Shown here one piece after another: positions 7,169 to 14,253 of a stretch of DNA of 43,821 nucleotides. This stretch comes from a virus. Made by a program: the position numbers and the translations under genes. The notes beneath the pieces are model-generated. The model worked only from the letters and a program-made list of their open reading frames with translations, was not told the DNA's origin and did not search any database. The first letter of the stretch is position 1; every line of letters begins with the position of its first letter. The stretch spans positions 1-43,821 of IMG/VR virus record IMGVR_UViG_3300043434_000476; one strand, 5' to 3'.

Positions 7169-7392
7169 GAGACCATGTCTGGTACATTAAATACGCCAGC
7201 GCCATAGTAATTTTATCTGCTATGGTGTTACATGTGCAGGGAATAACACCCTGGAACAGTCTACTTCAGATGCTGGGCGCAAGTGGTTGGATATATGTAG
7301 GATGGCGCTGGCGAGAACGTGCACTGATGCTAAACTTTATACCGCAGTTCTTTATTATTATTCCTGGCTTGATATACATGTATTACAAATAA
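7165..7392 (+). CDS. Small two- or three-TM membrane protein
   Basis: A 75-aa protein with hydrophobic segments at about residues 8-24, 30-46 and 54-73, and a basic WRWRERAL loop between the last two. This pattern (ending in a polar WR-RE turn then a hydrophobic tail) is common among small uncharacterised membrane proteins of aquatic T4-like phages. The start overlaps the sulfotransferase stop by ATGA. Function unknown; it may anchor the cassette's products at the inner membrane. Confidence 0.65.
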   Translation: MRDHVWYIKYASAIVILSAMVLHVQGITPWNSLLQMLGASGWIYVGWRWRERALMLNFIPQFFIIIPGLIYMYYK

Positions 7393-7393
7393 T

Positions 7394-7564
7394 TCAAGCA
7401 AAAGTCACATAAGCCGCACATACAACAAAGAATGTGATCAGAGCAACAGTGACACCGAAGAAATACCACATAACTGGAAAGAACAACATCCAGGCTATGT
7501 GGTATAGCTCAAACCACCAAGGTAAATCTCTTTTAATTGCACCAGCTTTGTTTGGCTTCGCCAT
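7394..7564 (-). CDS. Small single- or two-TM protein (56 aa)
   Basis: A 56-aa frame from ATG 7564 to TGA 7394. It starts MAKPNKAGAIKRDLPWWFEL, a basic amphipathic lead, followed by a strongly hydrophobic stretch (IAWMLFFPVMWYFFGVTVAL and on to AAYVTFA) that can span the membrane once or twice. The start lies inside the last 32 nt of the nuclease gene, the same kind of tight junction seen elsewhere in the window. It converges with the plus-strand cassette. Function unknown. The composition and packing support a real gene. Confidence 0.6.
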   Translation of the reverse strand: MAKPNKAGAIKRDLPWWFELYHIAWMLFFPVMWYFFGVTVALITFFVVCAAYVTFA

Positions 7565-7973
7565 AGTATTCACGAGCGAACCCGTTTTGAATTAATAATC
7601 CACGTAGACTAGTATTGTTATCTAATATAATATCACCTAGCATACGTCCGCCATACTTGTCCCAGCCTTGTACAGCTACACGAGCTGTCTTACTTTCAGT
7701 GATAACTTTCTTCGTAAATGCAGTGGCTGCTTCTCCACGTTGCGCTTCGCTGGCACACATAGCTCTGTGTCCTTTTTCAGGAGTATCTACGCCAAATACG
7801 CGAATGCTCATTTTCTTGGGTAGTGGATCCGGGACCCAGGGTGTAGCTACTTCTACAGTATCTCCGTCTACTACACGATTTATTTTCCAGTCATAGACGA
7901 CCATGGGCTTTTCTTTTTGTGCCAGTGCCACTGTACATATAGACAGTAACATTATTGATATGATTTTTTTCAT
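7533..7973 (-). CDS. Secreted staphylococcal-nuclease-like (thermonuclease) protein
   Basis: A 146-aa protein with a signal peptide (MKKIISIMLLSICTVALA, cleavage about residue 18). The SNase core is complete: VVDGDTVEV (D36, D38), IRVFGVDTPE (R58, D63, T64, E66) and DKYGGRMLGDI (R110, matching R87 of the S. aureus enzyme). It would cut DNA or RNA in the periplasm, perhaps salvaging nucleotides or degrading incoming competitor DNA. It follows the gene at 7975 with a 1-nt gap, preceded by a GGAAA ribosome site. The protein ends in QSWCN with one late Cys. Confidence 0.88.
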   Translation of the reverse strand: MKKIISIMLLSICTVALAQKEKPMVVYDWKINRVVDGDTVEVATPWVPDPLPKKMSIRVFGVDTPEKGHRAMCASEAQRGEAATAFTKKVITESKTARVAVQGWDKYGGRMLGDIILDNNTSLRGLLIQNGFAREYYGEAKQSWCN

Positions 7974-7974
7974 G

Positions 7975-8610
7975 TTATTTCCAAATTACCATTTTGAATC
8001 GTTCTTTTGGTACTCCAAAATAGTTGCACTTCCAGTCACTTTGTGCAAAGAATTCTAAATGGTGCCATTTATCTTTGTATTTAATCAAATCTTTGGCAGC
8101 AGAGTTCCAATCGATATTTTTGAGTACGGGTTCTATTTCTTTTTTAATTATAGAAATTTCATCGTAGTTAAAGCTATCCCATTCCCAGTGTAATATTTCA
8201 AATGAATTACCCTGTTGATCTACGTAATCCATGCTAAAATCCAGTCCCCATTTTGCTCGTATGGCAATAACCTTGTATACTAGTGGAAGTTTTTTAGCCC
8301 AGTGCTGTAATTGTTCTAATGCTGGTCCAGCATAGGCTTTGCGCTCAAATAAATTACTGTGATTCAGTACAGCGCCTTCTAGTTTAACTTCTTCAGTGAA
8401 CCAATCATGTTTAATTGCATGCCTATGACCACGTTGATTTTTAGGCTTAACATAATTACCATAAGCATAGTGACGTTCCAGTTGTGTGAGATCATAGCCA
8501 TTTTGATCAAACAATTCTAAGTCTTCGTAGGTGGGTTCATAGAGTAATTTGGCTATTGGGTTTCGCCAGTAGCCATCTGGATTAAACTCACTGTCAGTTA
8601 AAGTTAACAT
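7975..8610 (-). CDS. Hypothetical phage protein (211 aa)
   Basis: Not assigned to a family. The protein is rich in aromatic and charged residues (many W, Y, K, E) with no signal peptide or membrane segment. WGLDFSMDYVDQQGNSFEILHWEWDSF reads as a beta-rich core, and the C-terminus ends FKMVIWK. It begins 1 nt after the Cys-rich gene stop and ends 1 nt before the nuclease gene. Expression in the same operon as head-associated proteins fits a virion or late-function protein, but nothing more can be said. Confidence 0.7.
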   Translation of the reverse strand: MLTLTDSEFNPDGYWRNPIAKLLYEPTYEDLELFDQNGYDLTQLERHYAYGNYVKPKNQRGHRHAIKHDWFTEEVKLEGAVLNHSNLFERKAYAGPALEQLQHWAKKLPLVYKVIAIRAKWGLDFSMDYVDQQGNSFEILHWEWDSFNYDEISIIKKEIEPVLKNIDWNSAAKDLIKYKDKWHHLEFFAQSDWKCNYFGVPKERFKMVIWK

Positions 8611-8611
8611 T

Positions 8612-9010
8612 TTATTTTATAATAGGACCGCCGGTGATCCATAATTCACAACTACGGCTTCCGGCACATTTAAAATGTAGTAAGTTACAATAGCCTAAGT
8701 CTGCGGCTTCTCTAGTCTTTTCTTCCTGATATGCTTGTTTGCCCATGCCATCGTGTATACATTTGTACATAGCATCGGTGATATTAAAAGCCGCACAATT
8801 AGCGCATTGCATTGTCTTAGCAGTTTTTTCATCGATGTTCCATTGCTTGGCTGCAACTTTCCAATAATCTCCGGGCTTGTCTGGATTAGCAGGACCATAG
8901 TGATGATTGTCTATACCTACTTGTCGATTCTTGACATTGACTTCTAAATCGTGAGTAGCAATAGGACAGCCTTTGCCAGCCGCTTCTACAATCGTAATAT
9001 ATTTTCTCAT
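8612..9010 (-). CDS. Cys-rich protein, possible HiPIP-like Fe-S or zinc protein
   Basis: A 132-aa protein using ATG 9010, which overlaps the upstream stop as TAATG; a GTG at 9016 would add two residues and is less likely. Seven cysteines fall at C15, C69, C72, C84, C108, C115 and C121. The block QCANCAAF...LGYCNLLHFKC...SCELW resembles high-potential iron-sulfur proteins (CxxC then later Cys near aromatic residues), but the spacing is not a clean match, so a zinc site is also possible. The tail ITGGPIIK is typical of this phage family as I remember it. If it binds an Fe-S cluster, it is a candidate client of the phage SUF pathway. Confidence 0.6.
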   Translation of the reverse strand: MRKYITIVEAAGKGCPIATHDLEVNVKNRQVGIDNHHYGPANPDKPGDYWKVAAKQWNIDEKTAKTMQCANCAAFNITDAMYKCIHDGMGKQAYQEEKTREAADLGYCNLLHFKCAGSRSCELWITGGPIIK

Positions 9011-9408
9011 TACCACTTACGGCAACTCCAGTAACGTGCTTTTGTTCTTGGACCTGGATTAGCACAGTTGTGACGTGCTCTAAAACTTTTACGTCTTGCA
9101 GGATTACTTTTCTTAATACGCATATTAGGATCGCCAAAGTTTACTTTAACAGTTTTACCTGTTTTAGGATTTCTAACATAGACTTTAAACTTCTTAACGT
9201 CACCCTGCATGGGCTTACCTAGTTTAACTGTGCGTCCTTGATATTCTGCTTCTAATAATGTCATACCTAGATCATTGTCAGTTTCGCAGATGTAATCACC
9301 TTGATCTATTCCAGCTATAACTGTTTCTACCAACTCGTCGCCGATTTCTACTTCAAGTATATCACCAACTTCTGGAACATCAGTGTCAATAATTTCATCT
9401 AATCTCAT
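9010..9408 (-). CDS. Conserved phage protein with basic Cys-containing C-terminus
   Basis: A 132-aa protein in two parts. Residues 1-65 form an acidic segment starting MRLDEIIDTDVPE; residues 72-132 form a highly basic block (VYVRNPKTGKTVKVNFG, MRIKKSNPARRKSFRARHNC, KARYWSCRKW). That basic block recurs in T4-like phages next to head and tail genes; I know no established function. The N-terminal MRLDEII resembles capsid-targeting leaders of T4 internal proteins, and a prohead-protease cut after a Glu would release the basic part. The start overlaps the upstream stop as TAATG. Function inferred only from context. Confidence 0.7.
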   Translation of the reverse strand: MRLDEIIDTDVPEVGDILEVEIGDELVETVIAGIDQGDYICETDNDLGMTLLEAEYQGRTVKLGKPMQGDVKKFKVYVRNPKTGKTVKVNFGDPNMRIKKSNPARRKSFRARHNCANPGPRTKARYWSCRKW

Positions 9409-10760
9409 TATTCGCCCTTTGTCGTTAACATAAATTTTTTGCCCTGATTAAAAGGCTTTTGCATCATTGTAACTGCGGCTTTATTAGCCGCCGCCTTACC
9501 CACAAATGTATATGGTTGGCCTTCTTTGTTCTTCAATAATTTACCGTCAATAGTAATATACCAAGTACCGCTGGCTGCTATGCGTTCGTTTCTACGGTCG
9601 ATTTCGTGATGCTCGTCGTCTTCGCGTTCTCTGCGTCCCCAATTAGCTTCACCGCCATAGTCACCTTGGTAGTCTGGCATATTGCTGTCCCAGCTTGCTC
9701 TACCCGTTGCACGACCAAAACCTGCTTCGTTCATAGCATTCCAATCTTCGTGGCCAATGTAAAAATCAGTTTCAGGATCGTAGTACTTGCCTTCTTGGGG
9801 ATCGTAATAAACAACTTTACCACTGCGAGTACTAAATGGGCCTTCTAAACCTGGTCGTTCTTGATAGCGTTCGCGATCAATGCCGCGAGTTACGGTATAG
9901 CCTTCCGCCACACCTTGCAGTTCTTTTTGCGTAGCTCCTGCTTTTCTAGCAGCCTCGGCATCTTTGGGATCTTTGGTTTTGTGATATCGTGCTGTCAACT
10001 CTTTGCGTGTGCCACCTTGACTTGGAGGATTGTAGTCCGTGACTCCGGTGCCTTCCGCCACACCCTCTGGTAAGTTGGGAGCAGGATGACGACCTAATCT
10101 ATCAGCAACTTTAGCCTTCATTACTTTAGCATCTTGACCATGCATCTTACCAGCTTTAGTAGTTCTAAAATCCCCGCCGGGTTGACTTGGGCGACCCAAG
10201 TTGCTACTGCGAGAGTCTCGGCCAAACGGCTTGTCATCTCTACCCCAGTAACTTACTTCACCGGCTTTTTGTAAATGTGCAGAACCCTTGGGACCGAAAC
10301 GCTTGGCAACATACTGCTCGATAGCATCGTATTCTTCATCTTCTTCTGGGTTAGTTTCACCTGCGTGACCTTGATAGACCAATTGAGTATAACGATTGAT
10401 TATCTGTTTAAAACTTGGGTTAGAAGATAAATCAATCGGCTGCATTCCATCGTCGTTTAAATCGTAATAGCCTTCCGCCACACCTTGTTCACGACCGTCT
10501 CTAAAAGCAGTCATTAAAAATTCTTTGGCGTCTGCCCAGTTCTTTACATTAAGAACATGTGGTTCATAGCCTGCACGTTTTTCACGTCCCACAGCGTTTA
10601 ACGCAATGTCCAGTAACGTTGTTTGTAGAAATTCCAGAGCCTGAGCGCCCTTAATGCCTTGTGCATGCATTTTCTTTTCAATGCCTTTGAGAGCCATATA
10701 AGTTCTCATATTGTCATCTGTTTTTATCTGTGGCGCTTCTTCTATTTGGTGAAATCTCAT
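9408..10760 (-). CDS. Modular head-associated protein with three GVAEG linkers
   Basis: A 450-aa, very polar protein of short domains separated by GVAEG at residues 93-97, 233-237 and 283-287. V-A-E|G fits the T4 prohead-protease (gp21) preference for cutting after Glu in a hydrophobic-x-Glu context, so the protein may be packaged as a precursor and chopped into pieces. The start MRFHQIEEAP looks like a capsid-targeting leader. Residues 310-345 (VVYYDPQEGKYYDPETDFY) and 398-445 (TWYITIDGKLLKNKEGQPYTF) form two small beta modules. It ends TAATG into the next gene. The Shine-Dalgarno AAGGA lies inside a strong hairpin. The processing model is inference. Confidence 0.72.
   Translation of the reverse strand: MRFHQIEEAPQIKTDDNMRTYMALKGIEKKMHAQGIKGAQALEFLQTTLLDIALNAVGREKRAGYEPHVLNVKNWADAKEFLMTAFRDGREQGVAEGYYDLNDDGMQPIDLSSNPSFKQIINRYTQLVYQGHAGETNPEEDEEYDAIEQYVAKRFGPKGSAHLQKAGEVSYWGRDDKPFGRDSRSSNLGRPSQPGGDFRTTKAGKMHGQDAKVMKAKVADRLGRHPAPNLPEGVAEGTGVTDYNPPSQGGTRKELTARYHKTKDPKDAEAARKAGATQKELQGVAEGYTVTRGIDRERYQERPGLEGPFSTRSGKVVYYDPQEGKYYDPETDFYIGHEDWNAMNEAGFGRATGRASWDSNMPDYQGDYGGEANWGRREREDDEHHEIDRRNERIAASGTWYITIDGKLLKNKEGQPYTFVGKAAANKAAVTMMQKPFNQGKKFMLTTKGE
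9900..10484 (-). repeat. Three identical 15-bp GVAEG-encoding elements
   Basis: GGTGTGGCGGAAGGC (minus strand) occurs exactly at 9900-9914, 10050-10064 and 10470-10484, with a fourth near-copy at 116-130. All encode GVAEG with the same GTG GCG GAA codons, unlike the A/T-ending usage around them. Identity at DNA level is more than protein conservation needs, which suggests copying of a mobile linker or selection on the DNA itself. Confidence 0.85.
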
Positions 10761-10767
10761 GGTGGAA

Positions 10768-10799
10768 AATCCTTGCTAATATGTTATTTAGCAAGGATT
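10768..10799 (-). promoter_or_regulatory. 12-bp hairpin covering the ribosome-binding site of the GVAEG protein gene
   Basis: Arms 10768-10779 and 10788-10799 (AATCCTTGCTAA / TTAGCAAGGATT) pair perfectly with an 8-nt loop. On the minus strand the 3' arm contains AAGGA, 9 nt before the ATG at 10760, so folding would hide the Shine-Dalgarno. The 5' side also contains GCTAAATA (10785-10792), a possible late-promoter core; a transcript starting there would lack the 5' arm and stay open. It could equally be the terminator of the upstream gene (TTTT follows the stem). Confidence 0.55.
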
Positions 10800-10818
10800 T
10801 ATTAGAAATAAAATTTAA

Positions 10819-11094
10819 TTATTTCTTGGCAGTTGTAGTCTGATAAGCCTTCATTACGCCTTCGCCAAACTTGGCGTAGTCGAATTTAGTAGCGTTTTGA
10901 TACGCCTTGACGGTTTCACTGGCCAGTGTGCTAACAGTATCTTGACCGACTTTAACAGCTTTCTTTGTATATTCTGCCTGCGCATCAACAAAGTTGACTA
11001 GGGCTTCTTTTACGGTTTCGTTGGTAACGAATGTGTTGACAAAAGTTTTTTTGCCAGTTTGTACTGTATCGATAATTGCATCTGCTGTAAACAT
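10819..11094 (-). CDS. Phasin-like small helical protein
   Basis: A 91-aa, all-helical amphipathic protein with no Cys or Pro-rich parts: FVDAQAEYTKKAVKVGQ, VSTLASETVKAYQNATKFD. Length, heptad-like hydrophobic spacing and the AQ-EY-KKA pattern resemble short phasins that coat polyhydroxyalkanoate granules. It has its own near-consensus sigma70 promoter (11154-11182), a roughly 50-nt leader and a strong AAGGAG site, so expression should be high. Alternatives are an internal head protein or a DNA-compacting protein. Similarity is by pattern only. Confidence 0.45.
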   Translation of the reverse strand: MFTADAIIDTVQTGKKTFVNTFVTNETVKEALVNFVDAQAEYTKKAVKVGQDTVSTLASETVKAYQNATKFDYAKFGEGVMKAYQTTTAKK

Positions 11095-11153
11095 GTAGTT
11101 CTCCTTAATTAAGCAAGATAATAATATAGCTCTGTCTTAGACGCTATGTGTTT

Positions 11154-11182
11154 ATTATACAATTACTTATCGGTAAAGTCAA
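11154..11182 (-). promoter_or_regulatory. Sigma70 promoter TTGACT-17-TATAAT
   Basis: On the minus strand TTGACT (11177-11182) and TATAAT (11154-11159) are spaced by exactly 17 bp. It points at the phasin-like gene and leaves a leader of about 50 nt ending in AAGGAG. It is one of six such near-consensus host-type promoters in the window. Confidence 0.85.
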
Positions 11183-11183
11183 G

Positions 11184-11211
11184 AAAAAATGTGCGGTCGC
11201 AGCATTTTTTT
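11184..11211. terminator. A/T-flanked hairpin terminator
   Basis: AAAAAATG-TGCG and CGCA-G-CATTTTTT form a stem with one bulge and a 2-nt turn, flanked by A and T tracts, so it can terminate in either direction. On the minus strand it follows the ATP-grasp gene stop (11226) and directly precedes the phasin-like promoter. Confidence 0.65.
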
Positions 11212-11225
11212 CTAGTGTTTGGTCA

Positions 11226-12128
11226 CTAATTTATCAGCCCTTTAATAATTTCTGGATAGATATTTAAATCAGAGTGCATCAAATCAAAACCCTTGAGCAT
11301 GGGAACGGTGTTGATTTCTCCAACCAAAAAGCCATGTTTACCCATTAAAAAATCAATGCCCGCATAATTCAATCTAAATAATTTACAGATGTTCAAACTC
11401 ATTTCAGATAAGGTATTAGTTAGTTCAAATGGTTTTCTGTCATAGCTACCACTGGTAGTGTTTGCTTTCCAGTGACAGTGTGACAGTTTTAGATATGAGC
11501 CTAGACATTTGTTGTTTAATACAATTACTCTAACCGTTTGTCCCTGTGATTCTTTGATATATTCTTGAATTAAAAGTTTAGCAGTAGTGTCGTTGTTTGC
11601 GGTTCTAAGTGAACAGATGTTTAACAAGGAAAATGTATCCTCGAACTCCTGTTGGGTATTGATCTTGATTACACCTCTGCCCAGTGACGAGTTTGTAATT
11701 TTGAGCACACAGGGCCAACCCATGTCATCGTTAATACGTTTAATTAATGCACCTTTGTCATCTAAGAATAAAGGATTAATGTGCAGTGTTTTTGGAACTG
11801 GGAACCCTGAATTTTTTAATTCAATGTATGACAACATTTTATCATCTGCAATAATTGAATTATAAATCGGATTTAACACACCTACACCGCGTAGCTCTAA
11901 ATCACGTAGATATTGCTGATGACTAAACGTTGTCATCTGTGACATATTAAAAACTGCTCGTGGTAGATCTTCGTCAAGTGGTGTTATAAGTTGTTGCCCA
12001 CCCAACTTAACTATGTTAAAACCTAAATCAGTGGCAGCTCTAGTCAATCTTTGTATTTCATAGTCTGAATGAATTGCCGAAACACTGGGATGAGAGTTAA
12101 ATGTAAGAACTATTTGATCTTTTTTCAT
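11226..12128 (-). CDS. RimK-like ATP-grasp ligase
   Basis: A 300-aa protein of the RimK/GshB-like ATP-grasp fold. Features in order: NMSQMT and NPIYNSIIADDKMLSYIELKN with the FPVPKT turn (lid and N-domain), MGWPCVLKITNSSLGRGV (ATP-binding Lys and Gly-rich loop), LIQEYIKESQGQTVRVIVLNN (adenine-binding QEYI and Arg), YAGIDFLM and FLVGEINTVP (metal-binding D, E and N). Such enzymes join an amino acid or peptide to a carboxylate through an acyl phosphate. Substrate not known; RimK itself adds Glu to ribosomal protein S6. Its start overlaps the small gene upstream (ATGA), which may be the substrate or partner. Confidence 0.88.
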   Translation of the reverse strand: MKKDQIVLTFNSHPSVSAIHSDYEIQRLTRAATDLGFNIVKLGGQQLITPLDEDLPRAVFNMSQMTTFSHQQYLRDLELRGVGVLNPIYNSIIADDKMLSYIELKNSGFPVPKTLHINPLFLDDKGALIKRINDDMGWPCVLKITNSSLGRGVIKINTQQEFEDTFSLLNICSLRTANNDTTAKLLIQEYIKESQGQTVRVIVLNNKCLGSYLKLSHCHWKANTTSGSYDRKPFELTNTLSEMSLNICKLFRLNYAGIDFLMGKHGFLVGEINTVPMLKGFDLMHSDLNIYPEIIKGLIN

Positions 12129-12517
12129 GAATGTAAAGTAATCAAAATTTGCTTGACTGCGTCAGCAGATAATTCTGCTACTTCACCACGAATTGTACGA
12201 CATACACTGCTGAACCAAAATCTAGCTTGTTGATCCAAGTCGCGTTCTTCGTCGAGAATAGAACCCACAAAAAAATCACTGTGTTCAATGGGTTCAAATC
12301 TGCGATAATATTTCATAAAAGCACATACCTTGACATTGTCACCCACAGGTACGTGATTATAAACTTTTAATAGTGCAATAACGGCAGTGGATCTATCCAT
12401 GACTTTACCGTTCCAAGCAAATACGTCATCAAATATCGGTGCCGGCCTCCCACTGAGTTTACTAAGCAGTACTGCTTGCCCTAGCTCAGTATCCAAGAGA
12501 CTCTGCGTCAAATTCAT
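12125..12517 (-). CDS. Hypothetical protein coupled to the ATP-grasp gene
   Basis: A 130-aa protein taken from ATG 12517 (MNLTQSLLDTELG), chosen because GAGG stands 9 nt before it and it lies within the last 32 nt of the upstream gene; a longer frame to 12586 lacks these signals. It is soluble and mainly helical, with FDDVFAWNGKVMDRSTAVIALL and FMKYYRRFEP as notable segments. No family recognised. The ATGA overlap with the ATP-grasp ligase suggests a two-component unit. Confidence 0.62.
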   Translation of the reverse strand: MNLTQSLLDTELGQAVLLSKLSGRPAPIFDDVFAWNGKVMDRSTAVIALLKVYNHVPVGDNVKVCAFMKYYRRFEPIEHSDFFVGSILDEERDLDQQARFWFSSVCRTIRGEVAELSADAVKQILITLHS

Positions 12518-13112
12518 AGTTGATGTCCTCATTATTGATGATATCCAAAAATGCTTGATTGGGCATGGTATAGCCATAGCCCACATATTTGGCGTAACGA
12601 GCCAAAAAACCTCGATGATCCAAGCGATTTACGCGAAGTTTAAATGACCTAGCATCTTCAATGCCTGGACCTTGAATATTAAGATCTTTGTCTACTGCAA
12701 CTTGGCAACAGGTAAAATCAAATTGTTTGAAAACTTCATCTAAACTGTTGTAATAATTTCTACGAATTAATTGAACTTTGTGGTCGCCGATTTGATAAGT
12801 TTTTGCATTATCACTGGAAAATGTTTCATACATTGAATTTCCAAAATTATTATTCAATCTAATCATACACTGTTCATAACTTGTGGCACCGCTGAACCAC
12901 ACATCAATGTCAGAAAATTTAGTGTTGGTTGGATCCACGGCAAGCTGGCGGCCCATACCACCGGCTACCCAGGGACCTTGTTCCGGTGTACTGTCTTTGT
13001 AGATAACCTCCATGATGTTTGGGATCGTAGATCTAAGAAATACTCGTTTCTCAATGGCATCTAAGGTGGCATGCCAGGGATCAGTAAAAACTTCAGTTAG
13101 ATTTTTGAACAT
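12486..13112 (-). CDS. Pol-beta superfamily nucleotidyltransferase (poly(A) polymerase-like head)
   Basis: A 208-aa protein from ATG 13112; an upstream ATG at 13190 would overlap the 48-aa gene by about 100 nt and is less likely. PWVAGGMGRQLAVD followed by FSDIDVWF (GG at 51-52, D68-I-D70) is the GG-x-x-R...(S)DxD core of CCA-adding/poly(A)-polymerase-type nucleotidyltransferases. A later VFKQFDFTCCQVAVD strand is also common in phage members. It is much shorter than a CCA enzyme and lacks the tRNA-binding body. Tightly overlapping small genes stand on both sides. Function unknown. It is the second pol-beta type enzyme in this window and is not closely similar by eye to the one at 2151. Confidence 0.72.
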   Translation of the reverse strand: MFKNLTEVFTDPWHATLDAIEKRVFLRSTIPNIMEVIYKDSTPEQGPWVAGGMGRQLAVDPTNTKFSDIDVWFSGATSYEQCMIRLNNNFGNSMYETFSSDNAKTYQIGDHKVQLIRRNYYNSLDEVFKQFDFTCCQVAVDKDLNIQGPGIEDARSFKLRVNRLDHRGFLARYAKYVGYGYTMPNQAFLDIINNEDINYEFDAESLGY

Positions 13113-13239
13113 TTTGTTGAACCAGTTTATAGAGTTTGTAGTAATAAGCGAACTGTCGAGGATAATGTTCGAAGTTGGGTAATTCACCAAACTCCAGCTC
13201 CATGGCTTTATATAAGTCTAGTATTTCCTGTTCAGTCAT
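13093..13239 (-). CDS. Small acidic-aromatic protein (48 aa) between uvsE and the nucleotidyltransferase
   Basis: A 48-aa frame from ATG 13239, which overlaps the uvsE stop, to TGA 13093, which lies within the first 20 nt of the nucleotidyltransferase. Sequence: MTEQEILDLYKAMELEFGEL, then NFEHYPRQFAYYYKLYKLVQ and a short tail. It is helical and rich in Tyr and Glu. Its overlap with both neighbours and gene-like composition support it as real. Function unknown. Confidence 0.6.
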   Translation of the reverse strand: MTEQEILDLYKAMELEFGELPNFEHYPRQFAYYYKLYKLVQQNVQKSN

Positions 13240-14248
13240 TTAATAGTTCACGTAGCTTAAAGCTGGCAAGATTCTTACCTTTGCTTTCGCACATGATATC
13301 TGCCCATGTGCTGTGTGTAATAGCCCAAGTATTTACTGCATCATTCCAGTAGAAGTCTGAATGTGCTCTGAGCTTACCTTTCTTATGGCCACTTTCCATT
13401 AACGGACCAAGAGCGGGACGCTCAGATCCGGTATGGCCGACAAGTACATCTTCACGGCTGACGGAATAGTGAATAACAGGACGAACGCCACGCCAACTAT
13501 CACTAATCTTTTTAATACGATCATCAGTATTTTCAATATATTCTCCAGTTTTAATCCAATGGTGATGGATATCTAGGACTAAGGCACAAGTATCCACCAA
13601 TTCTAAACTATGTTCAATGCCCCAAGAAATCTCATCGTTCTCGATAGTCAGCATGTTACGTGCTTCGGGACTAAGACGCTTCATAACATCCTTAATACCC
13701 TGTGGACCACGGCGGCCTGCAATATGCACATTAATCTTAAAGTCTTGAAACGTCTGACCATAGCCCATATAGCGAGCCATGTCTGTGTGATATTCAAATT
13801 CTTCTATACTGCGCTGAACAATGTCGTCACTTTCGCTAGCCAAGACACAAAACTGTCCAGGATGAAAACTAAGACGTACACCGCGAGATCTAGCATGGTC
13901 ACCAATACTAGAAAAAACTCTACTGCAATATTCTTTAACATCTGGACGCTGCCAGAAGTAACTCCATTTGGGTTCAGTATAAGCAGGCAGCAGATCACTG
14001 CTAATACGTACCATCCTGAGGCTTTCATCGAGTTCGCCGACTTTCTCGATAAGTTTACGTGTAGCTTCTAGGTTTTGAACCATTAAGTCCCATAGTTTCT
14101 GTTCAGCTACAGTTTGACTTTGGCGGTTAAGCCAAGTAATAGTGGTCGTGCCTGTGTTGTATTGTTTACAATCATCTTTGGGTTTGATACCATCTAGTTG
14201 GTGGGGGTAATCAATCCATTTGCAAGCAAAGCCAATTCGTTTAGTCAT
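13232..14248 (-). CDS. uvsE: UV-damage endonuclease UvsE
   Basis: A 338-aa UVDE-family TIM barrel. Metal and catalytic residues are visible in RLSFHPGQFCV (HPGQ), INVHIAGR (H), TIENDE (E, D), VLDIHHHW (D, H, H) and KLRAHSDFYWND (H, D). Length matches bacterial UvsE (about 300-340 aa). It nicks DNA 5' to UV photoproducts and starts light-independent excision repair, useful for a surface-water phage. It is driven by TTGACT-17-TATAAT placed 5 nt before the ATG, so the mRNA should be leaderless. The gene heads an operon through 13239, 13112, 12517 and 12128. Confidence 0.95.
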   Translation of the reverse strand: MTKRIGFACKWIDYPHQLDGIKPKDDCKQYNTGTTTITWLNRQSQTVAEQKLWDLMVQNLEATRKLIEKVGELDESLRMVRISSDLLPAYTEPKWSYFWQRPDVKEYCSRVFSSIGDHARSRGVRLSFHPGQFCVLASESDDIVQRSIEEFEYHTDMARYMGYGQTFQDFKINVHIAGRRGPQGIKDVMKRLSPEARNMLTIENDEISWGIEHSLELVDTCALVLDIHHHWIKTGEYIENTDDRIKKISDSWRGVRPVIHYSVSREDVLVGHTGSERPALGPLMESGHKKGKLRAHSDFYWNDAVNTWAITHSTWADIMCESKGKNLASFKLRELLND

Positions 14249-14253
14249 AGTGT

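Noticed and set aside
9011-9016. GTG start giving two extra residues for the Cys-rich protein
   Set aside because: The ATG at 9010 overlaps the upstream stop as TAATG, the junction used repeatedly in this genome.
13113-13190. Longer N-terminus for the second pol-beta nucleotidyltransferase
   Set aside because: It would lie almost wholly inside the better supported 48-aa gene and adds no recognisable domain.
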